From NCBI GenBank assembly GCA_035222895.1, contig JAVYIG010006787.1, positions 47,790 to 111,789 on the forward strand: DNA of 64,000 nt, read 5' to 3'. A program made the translations under genes and the position numbers. Positions within the stretch are counted from its first letter, which is position 1, and each line of letters starts with the position of its first letter. The notes under the pieces were generated by a model. The model saw only the letters and a program-made list of their open reading frames with translations, did no database searches and had not been told where the DNA came from. Source of the DNA: Strongylocentrotus droebachiensis (lineage: Eukaryota > Echinodermata > Echinoidea > Camarodonta > Strongylocentrotidae). Below are positions 19,728-30,811 of this stretch, piece after piece.

Positions 19728-22571
19728 TTAAAAAAGGGAAATTAAGGCACAATTCCCAGCTCCTTTTACGCAAAATCCACGACTGATACGAGATGGTACA
19801 AGGCCATTAAGTGAAGGTCTGGAATTCCACAGACTTTCTTCTGGCAACTCATCAGGAACAACAGAAACCCAGTCAGGAGTGGACTTAAGACAAGAGTCCA
19901 GTTCGAGATCGGATAAAGATACAAGATTCTTGTTTTCGTGGTGAGAAGGAGTCACACAGTTCACGCCCTGGACGCCAGATTGCAAAAGCCATCGCTGGAG
20001 GGTTGTCAATTCGCAGTCGCAGTGCCAAGGGTTTGGGTCGAGGTAGATCCTTTTGGAGAGTAGAGGAAAACTGAATGGTTGAAGGGTCATCAAACGATTT
20101 CCACCTAGCCGAATAGTCAAGCTACTGCGTTTGATGAAAGCTGATTGTGCTATAAACTCAATTTGATTATGCTCCAGATTGATTTCATCAATACTTAAAC
20201 ATGATGTAAATGCATGTTGTGGAACGCCCTCAATGAAATTATCCTGAAGATCGATAGAGCGTATTCCTGACAATTTTTCAAAAGGGTTTCCAGAAAGTGA
20301 GTCAATTAGGTTATGACTCAAGTCGAGATTTCTGAGCAAAGGGGCATCGATTGAGGGTAAGACGGTTATTGCATTGCAGCAAAGTAGAAGAGAATATTCG
20401 AGGAATGGCAATGAAAACTGCAGAGATACATTGGGCTGCTGCCGAAATAGCGTCACATTGTTCATTTTAATATCCAAAGTCGAAAGGTTATAGCTCTCAA
20501 CCGTAATATCAGAACTTCTTAGTAGCGTATGTGAAAGTGAAAAAGACAGGAGACTCGATATGATATCTGAGGAAAGTGATTTTAATGGATTTCCTTGGAG
20601 GTAGACCTTCTTTAACATACTGCAATTGTTAAAGGCGTTTACGTTTATGGTAGTTATCTTGTTCCACCCAGCGTGTAATTCCCTCAACCAACACACCGTC
20701 TCGCAAAATAAGTCAACATCTGTGCACTTCCTATTTTCAGGCAAATAATTGATATTATTATGGGAACATTTAAATACTTCAGTTCTTGTAGGAAGGGATA
20801 TGTTATGCAATCGGTTATGATCGACAAAAAACTGCTCTAACTTCTTTCCAATCCAGTCTGGATGATCAATGCTTGTAATCAGATTGTGACTAACGTCCAA
20901 TTCAAATAACTCTTCAGCCGAGCTCATGTTAAATTGATCCAATGACTTAAGTGTGATGTTTTGTAGGATGATGCGACCGTATTTAGAAATATCTTGAGCT
21001 GAAATTCTGTTGATTTTGTTTGAACTGATATCAATGTCGAACCAACTTTTCATATGTCCGAACTTAACAATTTCAATGTCATTACATTGCAAATATAATT
21101 TGTGTAAGAGTGGCAAATGGGTTACGTCAGGTAATGCGATGAGTTTGTTATGATTGAGTTGGAGCATGGACAGAATTGGAGAACCGTCAAATGCACCCGG
21201 TATAATAAACTTTATTTGATTATGGGAAAGATCGAGAAACTTGAGTTGACCCAACTGAATAAAGTCATCCACACTATCGAGATAATTACTAGATATGTGC
21301 AGTTTGTATAATTTCGTATTCTGATTTAAAGCAGTCCAATTGACGGTCCGAATCTTATTATTGGATAGCCCTAAAGAACTAAGGCTCGACAGGTTTCTGA
21401 GGAAGTTTGTGTCGCCTATCTGATTGTTGCCTAGATTAAGATGCCTAACGTGCATAGATGGGCTATCAATCCCGCACCAATCGTCATGCTTGTTTCTTAG
21501 AATGATAAATTTAGTGATATTATTGTCCTGAAAGTCTATATGCCTTAGCATAGGAAATGAACAAGGGCTGAGGATTAGGTCTCCTCTTAGATTTGATTGT
21601 TTGATAATGAGTTCTTCTAAATTCGAAGCTTGTGGAAAGTCATTGATGTCTCGAATTAAAGACCGTGTAATGTGTAATCTTTCGAAGAAATCCACGTCCC
21701 AGTAAAGTAGGTCCTTTTTAGAACTAATTCCGGTACCGCTCAGGATCAACCGAGTTATTTGACTGGAGGAGGGTTCGGGTAAGATTGTCCTGTTTGCAAG
21801 ATATAATTCTAATAACGTTATGCTCTTAGGCCAGTGTAAAACCTGTATCACATGGATAGGGTTACCTGATAAAATAAGATATTTGAGGCGAGTCAGGTTA
21901 ATTAGATCAGGAAGCAACCTGATGAAGTTTTTACTAACGTCAATAAAAATGATGCGATGAGCCGACTTCATTTCATGAATATCGAACACCCGGAGATTGG
22001 ACGATCTAGCCACAACGTTGCTTACAGGAAGTGTTAGGTTCGATAGACCTACAATAAAATTGTTCGACATGCTGATTTGAGGTTCACGTGCGCTGCTGAA
22101 TGCGGATACCTGTTGACAGTCACAATTGACCTGTTGAATGAAATTAAAGTCAAGATTGACGCTCCAAATAGGTGGAATTGCAAAGATATCGACTAATGAA
22201 TTTTCACTTAACTGGAGTATGGACAACTGAGAAAGTCCAGAAAACGCTCGTGATTCTATGGTCGATATGAAATTCGCATTAAGGCGCAGAACTGTTAAGG
22301 TCGACAAGAGATAAAAGGCATCATTTTCGATGGTGGTGAGCAAGTTACGAGATAGGATGAGATTTGTTGTTGTTGGTGGAAAACGACCTACCGCAGGGAC
22401 AGACGTGAGATACCGAGTCCCGCAGTTGACTTCATTAAACATCGAACAGGTACATGTCTGCAGGCATACGGAATGGTCCAGCCCGGGCGACATGAATGCA
22501 GGAGAAACAAGAAACCATAGGACAAGCGTAAGGCGAAGGCCCTCAAACCTGAAGGGATACCACGGTTCCAT
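19728..22571 (-). CDS. TIR-less Toll-like LRR protein, copy B (947 aa, intronless)
   Basis: Same architecture and start (MEPWYPF) as copy A: signal peptide, LRRNT, LRR solenoid and LRRCT. The N-terminal ~270 residues and the C-terminal half are nearly identical to A. The central LRRs differ in blocks: NLEELIIKQSNLRGD where A and D have NLGRLSIQQSNLTGD, HLNLGNNQIGD where A and D have HLNLVSNQIGD, and IPGAFDGSPILS against VLGAFDGSPNLS. The tail stops early, at NCALISLF. Where A reads through a T-run and GAT, B has a clustered three-base difference that creates TAA, so the hydrophobic end is only about 8 residues. If A is anchored at the membrane by its tail, B would more likely be secreted (inference). 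It is almost identical to copy C. Confidence 0.9.
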   Translation of the reverse strand: MEPWYPFRFEGLRLTLVLWFLVSPAFMSPGLDHSVCLQTCTCSMFNEVNCGTRYLTSVPAVGRFPPTTTNLILSRNLLTTIENDAFYLLSTLTVLRLNANFISTIESRAFSGLSQLSILQLSENSLVDIFAIPPIWSVNLDFNFIQQVNCDCQQVSAFSSAREPQISMSNNFIVGLSNLTLPVSNVVARSSNLRVFDIHEMKSAHRIIFIDVSKNFIRLLPDLINLTRLKYLILSGNPIHVIQVLHWPKSITLLELYLANRTILPEPSSSQITRLILSGTGISSKKDLLYWDVDFFERLHITRSLIRDINDFPQASNLEELIIKQSNLRGDLILSPCSFPMLRHIDFQDNNITKFIILRNKHDDWCGIDSPSMHVRHLNLGNNQIGDTNFLRNLSSLSSLGLSNNKIRTVNWTALNQNTKLYKLHISSNYLDSVDDFIQLGQLKFLDLSHNQIKFIIPGAFDGSPILSMLQLNHNKLIALPDVTHLPLLHKLYLQCNDIEIVKFGHMKSWFDIDISSNKINRISAQDISKYGRIILQNITLKSLDQFNMSSAEELFELDVSHNLITSIDHPDWIGKKLEQFFVDHNRLHNISLPTRTEVFKCSHNNINYLPENRKCTDVDLFCETVCWLRELHAGWNKITTINVNAFNNCSMLKKVYLQGNPLKSLSSDIISSLLSFSLSHTLLRSSDITVESYNLSTLDIKMNNVTLFRQQPNVSLQFSLPFLEYSLLLCCNAITVLPSIDAPLLRNLDLSHNLIDSLSGNPFEKLSGIRSIDLQDNFIEGVPQHAFTSCLSIDEINLEHNQIEFIAQSAFIKRSSLTIRLGGNRLMTLQPFSFPLLSKRIYLDPNPWHCDCELTTLQRWLLQSGVQGVNCVTPSHHENKNLVSLSDLELDSCLKSTPDWVSVVPDELPEESLWNSRPSLNGLVPSRISRGFCVKGAGNCALISLF

Positions 22572-22671
22572 TGTAAACTGAGTATTATTCAATCAAAACA
22601 CTGAACTGATCTTCACGAGGTCTTCTGATGCATCCACCAACTCAAAGTGCTTAGAGAATCTGTTCTCACGT

Positions 22672-22679
22672 CCTTTATA
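22672..22679 (-). promoter_or_regulatory. TATA box of LRR gene B
   Basis: TATAAAGG on the minus strand, 101 nt before the ATG at 22571. The flank is identical to that of gene A, including loss of the upstream ATG. Confidence 0.65.
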
Positions 22680-22971
22680 CAATTGTATCAGCAATTCTAA
22701 GGGGAGTTACTGGTGATGCCAATGCATTCCAGTAAATCAATTCATATTCAATCCGAGAACTCTCTCCTTATATTCAAATTTACATCACGAAGATAATTCC
22801 AAGTCGCTTAAAGCCCTTCTTATGAAATTAAAATCATTAAAAAAAAATGATTTGTCCTTTCAAAGGTTTAGATCTGATTAGTTCTAATCTATAAATCTCT
22901 GAAAGTTTTAACTGTAATGAGGGAAACAACAATTATCTACGAAGTAAGCACTAGAGTATTTGAAAGGGAGG

Positions 22972-23402
22972 CAGGGGCGAATCTAGTTTTTTGCTAAGGG
23001 GGGGTTGACCAAAATAATGACGATGCGGAGCATCGTCCACGAGCTGCGAAGCGGCGAGCCGATTTTTTGGGGGGTGTTTATTTGAACCCCGTAAATGATG
23101 TTTTCCTGGCATCTATTAACACAATGGAGACCATAAAAAGCAGTGCATGATAACGTCTTTTTAAATCAAGTAACAGTTTAATACACAGTTATATCCAGTG
23201 TTATCATGTGTTTGGTTAAGTTACCAGATGAGTTAAATATCTTCTCACAATATTTGCACTTGAAAGGGTTTCTCTCTACAGCGTGCGTTCTTTTTTCTTT
23301 TTTTTTTTTTCTTTTTTTTTTTTTTTGGGGGGGGGGGGGGGCGCCCAAGGGGGGGGGTTTAAACCCCCTAAACCCCCCCCCCCCCCCGTAGATCCGCGCC
23401 TG
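22972..23402. mobile_element. CAGGGGCG-ended hAT-like element, unit 3
   Basis: Same site and same GCAGG right flank as unit 2. Differs from it only in homopolymer length. Confidence 0.75.
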
Positions 23403-24097
23403 GCAGGAGTGCTTGTAATCCCTCCTGACTAATTTCCTTTTAATTATATAGGTCGCTGATCTTTTTAATTTATTAAAAAAACTATTTAGAATTCGACAAA
23501 CTCTAATTTGCTCCTGAAAACCAACATTTAAACCGGAAATTTTAATGGCGGACGGTTATATTAGGTATTAAGTTATGGAAAAAATGCTTTGCTCTTTTAA
23601 ACATTTTTTTTTTAGTTGAGGGAGGGAGCTGGAGTTCTTCTTTTTAATCTAGGACGATTTCAGTTACGGGCCGGACTTTTTTCCGTGAAAGGTACCCCTT
23701 TGCTGGAGATTTGGGGAACACGAATGTGGTCCCTCCGACCTCGGAGTGAGGGGGGGGGGGGAGACCAGAATCTGGCCGATTTTAATTTTAATGATCTCCA
23801 TCATTGCGACCTCCCCGGCCCCTACTTGCTGCAAGCCGAAGATGACGCGATCCCCGAATGTCTCCAATGTCTACGTCCGTCGGAAGGCTGGGTGTACAAG
23901 TTCGTTGGTGACGCCATCTTTGGCGGCTTGAAGCAAGGTAGTGTAGAGAATATTAGAAATGTAGAGACAAAATATAAGAACTGACCAGATTCTGGACTGC
24001 AGATGGTCCGACATTTTATTTCCGGCGACTTATATCTCCGGCTTTATTGAATAAGCCCGGGGTGGAAAGTACTCACATATTAAGACATACGGGGATG

Positions 24098-24387
24098 CAG
24101 AGGCGGCAAGGCGACTTACAAAGTGGGGGCACCAATTAAAAATAAGGACACTTTCTGGAGGAAAAAAAAGTGCACAAAGCGAAAATATACAATTTTTTAG
24201 ACATTGGTAAATACCCCTGTATTGTGATTACATTATCAGGGATGATTTCAATATGTGTTTCTCTTTATACACCAAATAAGATATTGCTTAAGCATCATAC
24301 TTTGCAGTTGGGTGTGATGATCTGAAAATTCATTTGCGAGGGAGCAAAGTGAGCGAGGAATTTTTTAAAGATTTGTGAGGTCGCAGC
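24098..24387. mobile_element. Left part of a CAGAGGCGGC hAT-like element, unit 3
   Basis: Same fragment at the same place in unit 3. Confidence 0.65.
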
Positions 24388-24682
24388 CATGCATTATGGC
24401 TCAAGGCATGGACACACAGAGGATTTTTGTTATGTTGGGAACCGGGGTAAAATGCAATAAATTATTGAAAATTTATTGTATTTTTTTTTTTTTAATGGAA
24501 ACTGCCCCCTATCCTAGCCCCCGCTGCGTACAGTCATGGTTCAGTGACAAAGCAATGGCCTCGTAACTGTGAGGCCCCAGGATCAAAACCGTGTCGATGT
24601 GCTATATAAGTGCCCTTTTGTGGGGCATTAATCCTCATTACTGTCATTTATGACTTAAGGGGTCCCCTAGTTGATAAGCATA

Positions 24683-26489
24683 CACTGTTAGAACAAGTAT
24701 TACAATTTTTAATCAAGTTGGTTAAAATTTTAATCAACCACGGATTACCAGGTGAAACACCGTAATCGTTGGTTAAACTTTAACCAACAGCCTGTTGATT
24801 AAAATTTAACCTGTGGTTGATTAAAAAATTTAATCAATTATTGGTTTAAAAAATTTGCTCAATGTTGGTTAAAATGGTGTTGATTAAACTTTAACCCTTT
24901 GTTGATAAAAACTTTAATCTTTTGTTGGTTATTTATGCTTTGTTCGGGGCTGATTCACATGTTGTTGGTTAAACTTACATGGGTCGTTGGTTAAAATTGT
25001 AACCATTGTAGGTTAATTCTTTTTTGATTCACACGATGTTGGTTAAACTTTAGTGGGTTGTTGGTTACAGTTATAACCACTGTTGGTTAAACTTACGGGG
25101 CTTTGGAGGTCTTATCCTCGTGTTTGCAGGTAAGAAATTGTTTAATATGATTATCATCAATGCTAAGATTGGAAGGAAAAAGTGAAATAAGGTTCTTGCT
25201 CAAATTAAAAACGCTTTGTGTCCCGGCCCGTAAGTTGTAGCTCAGCCAGTAAGTGTAACGGATGACCTACCCAAATTGCATGCATGAAGATGTTTCACTT
25301 TTTGATGACATCTTATTTTATATTTAATTGTTTTAAACAAGTAGATACAATTAGATTTAAAAAATAAGATTATTATTCATGCATGCAATTTGGGTAGGTG
25401 ATCCGTAATAGGCCTATACTTCTCCTTCTTTAATTGGGTCTGCCTCCTTCACGGTTGAAGATTCTTGCAGACTGATGAGTGTTAGCCAGGTGCACGGTGC
25501 AAGTAAAATGTTACTTATTGGTTGAGCTACGTACAGCCTAGGGGACACAAATCGTTTTTGATTTGAGCAAGAACCTTATTTCACTTCTTCCTTACAATCT
25601 AAGAATTGATGATGATAATATTAAAATAATTTATTACCTGAAAACACGGAGATATATAAGACCGTCCAAACCCCCATTTATCAGGTCCTCGCGACAACCT
25701 CCATTGTTAATTTTGTCGCACGCGTAAACTGCATGTACTTTGCATGTACTTTATTTGTATGTCGAGCGATCGCTAGCGCTTCTATATCGTTCCGTTGGGT
25801 CACGTGACCAGTACTTTAATCAACATTGATTACTTTAACCGGAAGGGGCTATCATTACTTTTTTTTTTTTTTTTTTTTTTTTAAATATATAATTTGGTCT
25901 TAAGGAAAAGGAAGAGACAGGATTTCCAACAAATATGTAGATGTGAATGCTCGGGAAGGGAGGGGGGATTTGTTGAGCTTTGGAATGAAGGGGGGAGGGG
26001 GATATGTCAGTTTGTATGTGTGTCTGAGTATGTGAGCGTGTGTGGTGTGTCTGTCTGTCTGTAGGTAACTCTTTGATTTATAATATTCGTTCAGTATAAT
26101 TCAATGTAAAAATTATGTACTGTGTATTAAACTATCTTAAGTATTTTTGAGAGATGTACAATTTTCTTTATATTTTGATATATGTAAATCAATGAAGCTG
26201 TATGTTTGTTTGTTATATATTTTGTACTGAATGAATACAATAAAACAATATTACAAAACAAAAAATTACTGTCGGAATTTTGTTTTTAATCCATGCTGGG
26301 TTACAATTTTTGCCAACGACTTAGACTTAACCAACATAGGTTAAAAGGAATAATTTTGATCAACACAGTTTTTAACCAACGCAAGATTAAAAGTAAATTT
26401 TAATCAACACTACATTTTTAACCATGGTTGACCGTTTTTTAATCAACAATTTTTTAACCCGCAGTTTTTTAATACTTGTTTTAACAGTG
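24683..26489. mobile_element. 1.8 kb CACTG-ended DNA transposon, unit 3
   Basis: Same length (1807 bp), site and flanks as in unit 2, and seemingly identical. It was carried along in the unit 2/3 duplication. Confidence 0.8.
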
Positions 26490-27600
26490 TAGTAGCCTAC
26501 ACATGCTTTAGCAGTCACGCAAAACACACATTGTCCAATTATTATTCAATAAAATCTGAGAATTTATACTATTATCTAGATCTATTATTTTTAAATTATT
26601 TTTAAAATAATTCCATTAATTGGGGTAAAACAAAAATATTCCAACTTTATGAGCGACAGTGTACTTGCAAGAGCGAATGACCCGGAAGAACATACAAGAC
26701 ACGTCGGATCACCTCATTACCAACAAGAAAGTGTTGGCCAAGTAATGGACGTAAAAAAGACACGGGGAGATTCGATTATCTTCATGAAAATCGGTCGTTG
26801 ATCAGTTATAATTGTTTGTTTGAAAGCTAACTGGGTAAGATGCGAGGATTATAATTGTAATTGAACGAATGGAATGATTAGAAGATTTGGCTCGAAACAT
26901 GATATCAAACCAATCAAAATTAGAATTATTTCCATTACTGGTATTAATATAAATCTCGCCATAATCTTACTGAGCCTCTGGGTAAATTAGAATTATTGTC
27001 ATTAGTTGTATATGCCTTCGATTTAGCTGTATAGGTTTAGTGCATTTGCAGCCTAAATATATCTCTCTTTTTTAGGATAGTTCTAGGAAAATGAGAAAAG
27101 AAAACAAATCAAGACTCATCAAAATTCCACTTGACTCGGGAAAGATTCCATTTACCCGCCTTCCCCAAAATGGTGAATAATTTCGTAATGATAGGTAATC
27201 TCATTAGTCATCACTAACATATTTAATGCCCCCCCCCCCCTGATGACTCTGCAACCCCCCCCCCCCCCCCCAAAAAAAAAAAAAAAAAAAAAAAAAAAAC
27301 ATAACGTCATAATTATGTTTAATATATTCAGAAACAATACAAAACGTAATCTTGCTGATGTTCAAGTCAAGCCATTATTTACTTATTTCATAACCGAAGA
27401 GATAATTAATTGTACAGAATCGTAGTAAACCAACGAATACAAACTTTTCGTCTTGCACTCTTCAGAGCCTCATCAATTATTGTCTGATTTCGGCGGTCTG
27501 TTCAATCTTGCGATTTACTTTGATGCGTGCATCCAAGACGAAAAGCTTTAGTATGTCTGTATTCGTTTCTATTTTATAACTATGAAAGGTTATTACAGGA

Positions 27601-27962
27601 GTGTCGTGGTCGAGTGGTTGAAGACGCTTGACTAGAGATGCGAAGGTCGACGGTTCGAATCCCGACACGGCACAAATATCCTTTGGCAAGATGTTACCTG
27701 CACTTGCTACTCTCCATCTAGGTGTTAAATGGGTACCCGGTAGGATGCGAAAGTTCATGTGGTTGGATGAGCAAGTGTGCGCTTGTAGATTGGTGACTGG
27801 CTGGAATTCTCCCCAGGGAGTGGAAAGGGTGCATACATTGTGTGCGGGTAAGCCTGAATCCCATGACCGGGGTAATAATATATCTGTAAAGCGCTTGGGC
27901 ACATCGTTGTGTCGATGTATTGGGCGCTATATAAAAGCGGAATATTATTTTATTATTATTAA
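27601..27962 (+). mobile_element. Full-length tRNA-derived SINE (unit 3)
   Basis: Identical copy of the unit 2 SINE at the equivalent place. Confidence 0.85.
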
Positions 27963-28454
27963 ACCCTCCCCCCTCCCGCCCCGCCAAGAAATCGTTTGAA
28001 ATACATATTCTCCATTGCAAGAATGTGGGGTATCGTCACATGGTGAGTTCGGTTACCCCCCCCCCCCCCCCCCTCCTTCCCCACGTTTGTGGACAGGGGA
28101 ATGAATATAACCATTTCCTCCGTTTTTCAAATCCTGGAAACTGGCCTGTAAAAATCAACTTTCTCTAGGGTTAGCCATATTTGTCGGCTTATGGAAAGAC
28201 TTTTTTTCTTAGGCCATAATGTTCTTACATGGATTTAACTCTTTTTCGCATCTCCTGTACTTTGTATGACTTTCTTTTAATGATTCCTCAATTTTATCTC
28301 TCTCTCTCTCTCTCTGTATATATATATATATATAAATATATCACTTACATTCTCGTTTCTCTTCCTCTTTTTTGTGGTTATTATATATCTCCCCCACTAT
28401 GAAACATCACTCTCTCGCACGCGCGCAAGCCCACCCCCTCTCTTTCTCCCGTCT

Positions 28455-28484
28455 CTCTCACTCTCTCGCTCATCCCCTACTCTA

Positions 28485-28531
<47 letters not shown>

Positions 28532-28552
28532 CTCTCTCACTCTCTCTCACTC
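28455..28552. repeat. CT microsatellite (unit 3)
   Basis: (TC)n, a few repeats longer than in unit 2. One of the few differences between the two units. Confidence 0.85.
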
Positions 28553-30067
28553 ATAATTCTCCCGTTGGTAAAATAAAAAAGAAAGCTTGAGACACAGATT
28601 GAACTACATGTACATTTAGTACGTAATGACTTTTTTAATTTGAAGATATGTTTCCATCTTTCTAAATCTCAAGCGTTGGAGATAAAACTATATGACTTTC
28701 ATGACATTTTAGAAACTGACGAGAACATAACGTTATTTAAACTTCCTAAAATGATTTTCTTTCTTTTTTTTCTTCTTTTTTTTTCTTTTTTGGTCCTTTT
28801 ACTTCTTTGATGGATTCAAATTACACAATAAATATCATTGATTAATACATTTAGAAGAGAGATTTATATTTCATAAAAGAAAATGACAAGCTATATGTAT
28901 TAATTGAACAAGATCTACGAACAATGACATATGTTATGGAGTAAAGCCTCGGTTACAAATGCCATTACGAACTGCTACGAACGCCGTACGAACGATTTTC
29001 AGACAATGGAAATTCGAGAAAACAATGGAAAAACAGGGAGATTCGTACGAAATTATCGTTCGTACGAACCTTTGTGACCGTAGCATTAGGGAAAAAAACG
29101 TTACATCAAACGCGTTGTACGGATTAAGAATAATTTTGTGTCTGTGACAACTAAATTTTGTTGTCATAATTTTTTAAAGTTTGTATATTTCAAAACATAG
29201 TTCATGAAAGGTGAGAAATAAAATAAGAGTTTTGAGCCTAAATTATAGCCTACAAGATATACAAATAATTATCTTTTCAGAATTGATTCAGGGGAGGCGA
29301 TCCTGGGGGGGGGGGGGGGAGGGGGGACACGTCCCCCCTCAATTTTTAAGGGGAATTGTCCCGCCCCCCCCCCCCCGAAAATTTGAAAAAGTGCAAAAAA
29401 AAATGTATTGCGAATACTGACTAAAGACTGCAACAAACTTTTAGGCTTTGGTGGGCCCAAGCGTGCAAGAGAGACTAATAACAATGCAAAAGTCTTCTCG
29501 CTTGGTCGCTATGCTCCCTCGCGTAATACCCTTCCAAATGTACTAGTAAATATTGTAGACAATCTGTATTCCGATGGTATCACGTCCCTGCTTGAATTAT
29601 AGTTATCAATAATATTTATTCTAATTTTTGTTGTGCACAAAAAAAATGAAGATTTTGTATTTAAGCATGTTTTGTTTTTTTAGAATTGTGCAGTTATTGT
29701 GCAAACAAGGGCACTGCGCAAATATGGGCATTAATGCCAAAATAAGCTCTTACTTGCTGCAAGTCTGCAAACTTCTTATAGCAATTAAAAACCTACCAAA
29801 CATGAAAATATCATGGACTGTGTGCAGTTATAACTGTTTAACAAGTAATAAATAACCATCAGATTCGAGTCCTTAGTGACTGTCTTCTATGTCACACCGT
29901 CTGCTGACAGCCAACAGGACATTTTAATCTATACATCAAATAGATGTGACTAACCTTAACGTCTTCCGGGTAACCCTATACATTCGCTCCAGCGACAATC
30001 ACTCTGGTGACGTAGGCCTATGTTTCAGGATTTATTTTCATCAATAATTGGTTTGGAATTGGGTTCT

Positions 30068-30214
30068 GGGGCCCCTTTCATAAAACTTGTTATCGATAAC
30101 AAATGCTACATTTATATGACAAATTTGCTCTTAGGCAATCAATTGCCACGATATCAATAGCTTTTAACAGTTATTGCAACTTTTTATTGATAACAAATTT
30201 TATCAAACATCGCC
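30068..30214. mobile_element. Inverted-repeat MITE (GGGCCCC-TTTCATAAA type), unit 3
   Basis: Copy of the unit 2 element. Confidence 0.55.
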
Positions 30215-30627
30215 GCAGCATACCCAGAAACTTCCCAAAGCATAAAACTTTTGAGTGGTCGAGATTTTTTGAAAGTTTTGTGACACATAATGGCAAAAGA
30301 AATTTATTTTAACTTCTTGTTTCATAAGAATTAATTTCAGCAGTTACAAAGAATATCTCATTAAATGTCTCATTAAATATCACATGGCAGCTGCTTCTTT
30401 TTTCAAATAAGCATACATTATGCAAGTTGTAAATGATATAGAGACTTCACATTTAAATATTCAATCGCTTATACAAAGGTGCACTACGAGCAAGATCTGG
30501 AGAACTTGTTATAGCACGAACTGCCTTTTTCTGTAAAACAACGATTGAAAATCACTGATGGACAATCGAAGCTCAAAACTGGTATTATATTGGCTCATAT
30601 ATTATCGCTTTTACATGGCTTGGTTGA

Positions 30628-30762
30628 ATGATTGATTGATTGATTGATTTTTATTCGACAAGCTTCCAACATACAACAATATACGATAATAACAGATCAA
30701 AAATAAGTCAGCTTGAACAGGATAACCCACGAAAGCTCAAGAGCTTATTTCCAGTGGGTCCC
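30628..30762 (-). mobile_element. LINE 3' end behind LRR gene C, with AATAAA
   Basis: Identical to the unit 2 copy and in the same orientation as gene C. Confidence 0.7.
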
Positions 30763-30811
30763 TCATTACTTAAAAAGAGGGATTCAGTAAGCGGAGCATA
30801 ATAAATAAATT

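Larger units (their letters stand above)
11498..22571. repeat. Tandem unit 2 (spacer plus LRR gene B), about 11.1 kb
   Basis: The spacer (11498-19727) carries the CAGGGGCG element, the CACTG-ended element, an uninterrupted SINE, an inverted-repeat element at 18984-19130 and a LINE 3' end. It is almost identical to unit 3 along its length, with differences mainly in homopolymer and CT-repeat lengths. No gene is supported in 15420-16525 or 16888-18983. Confidence 0.9.
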
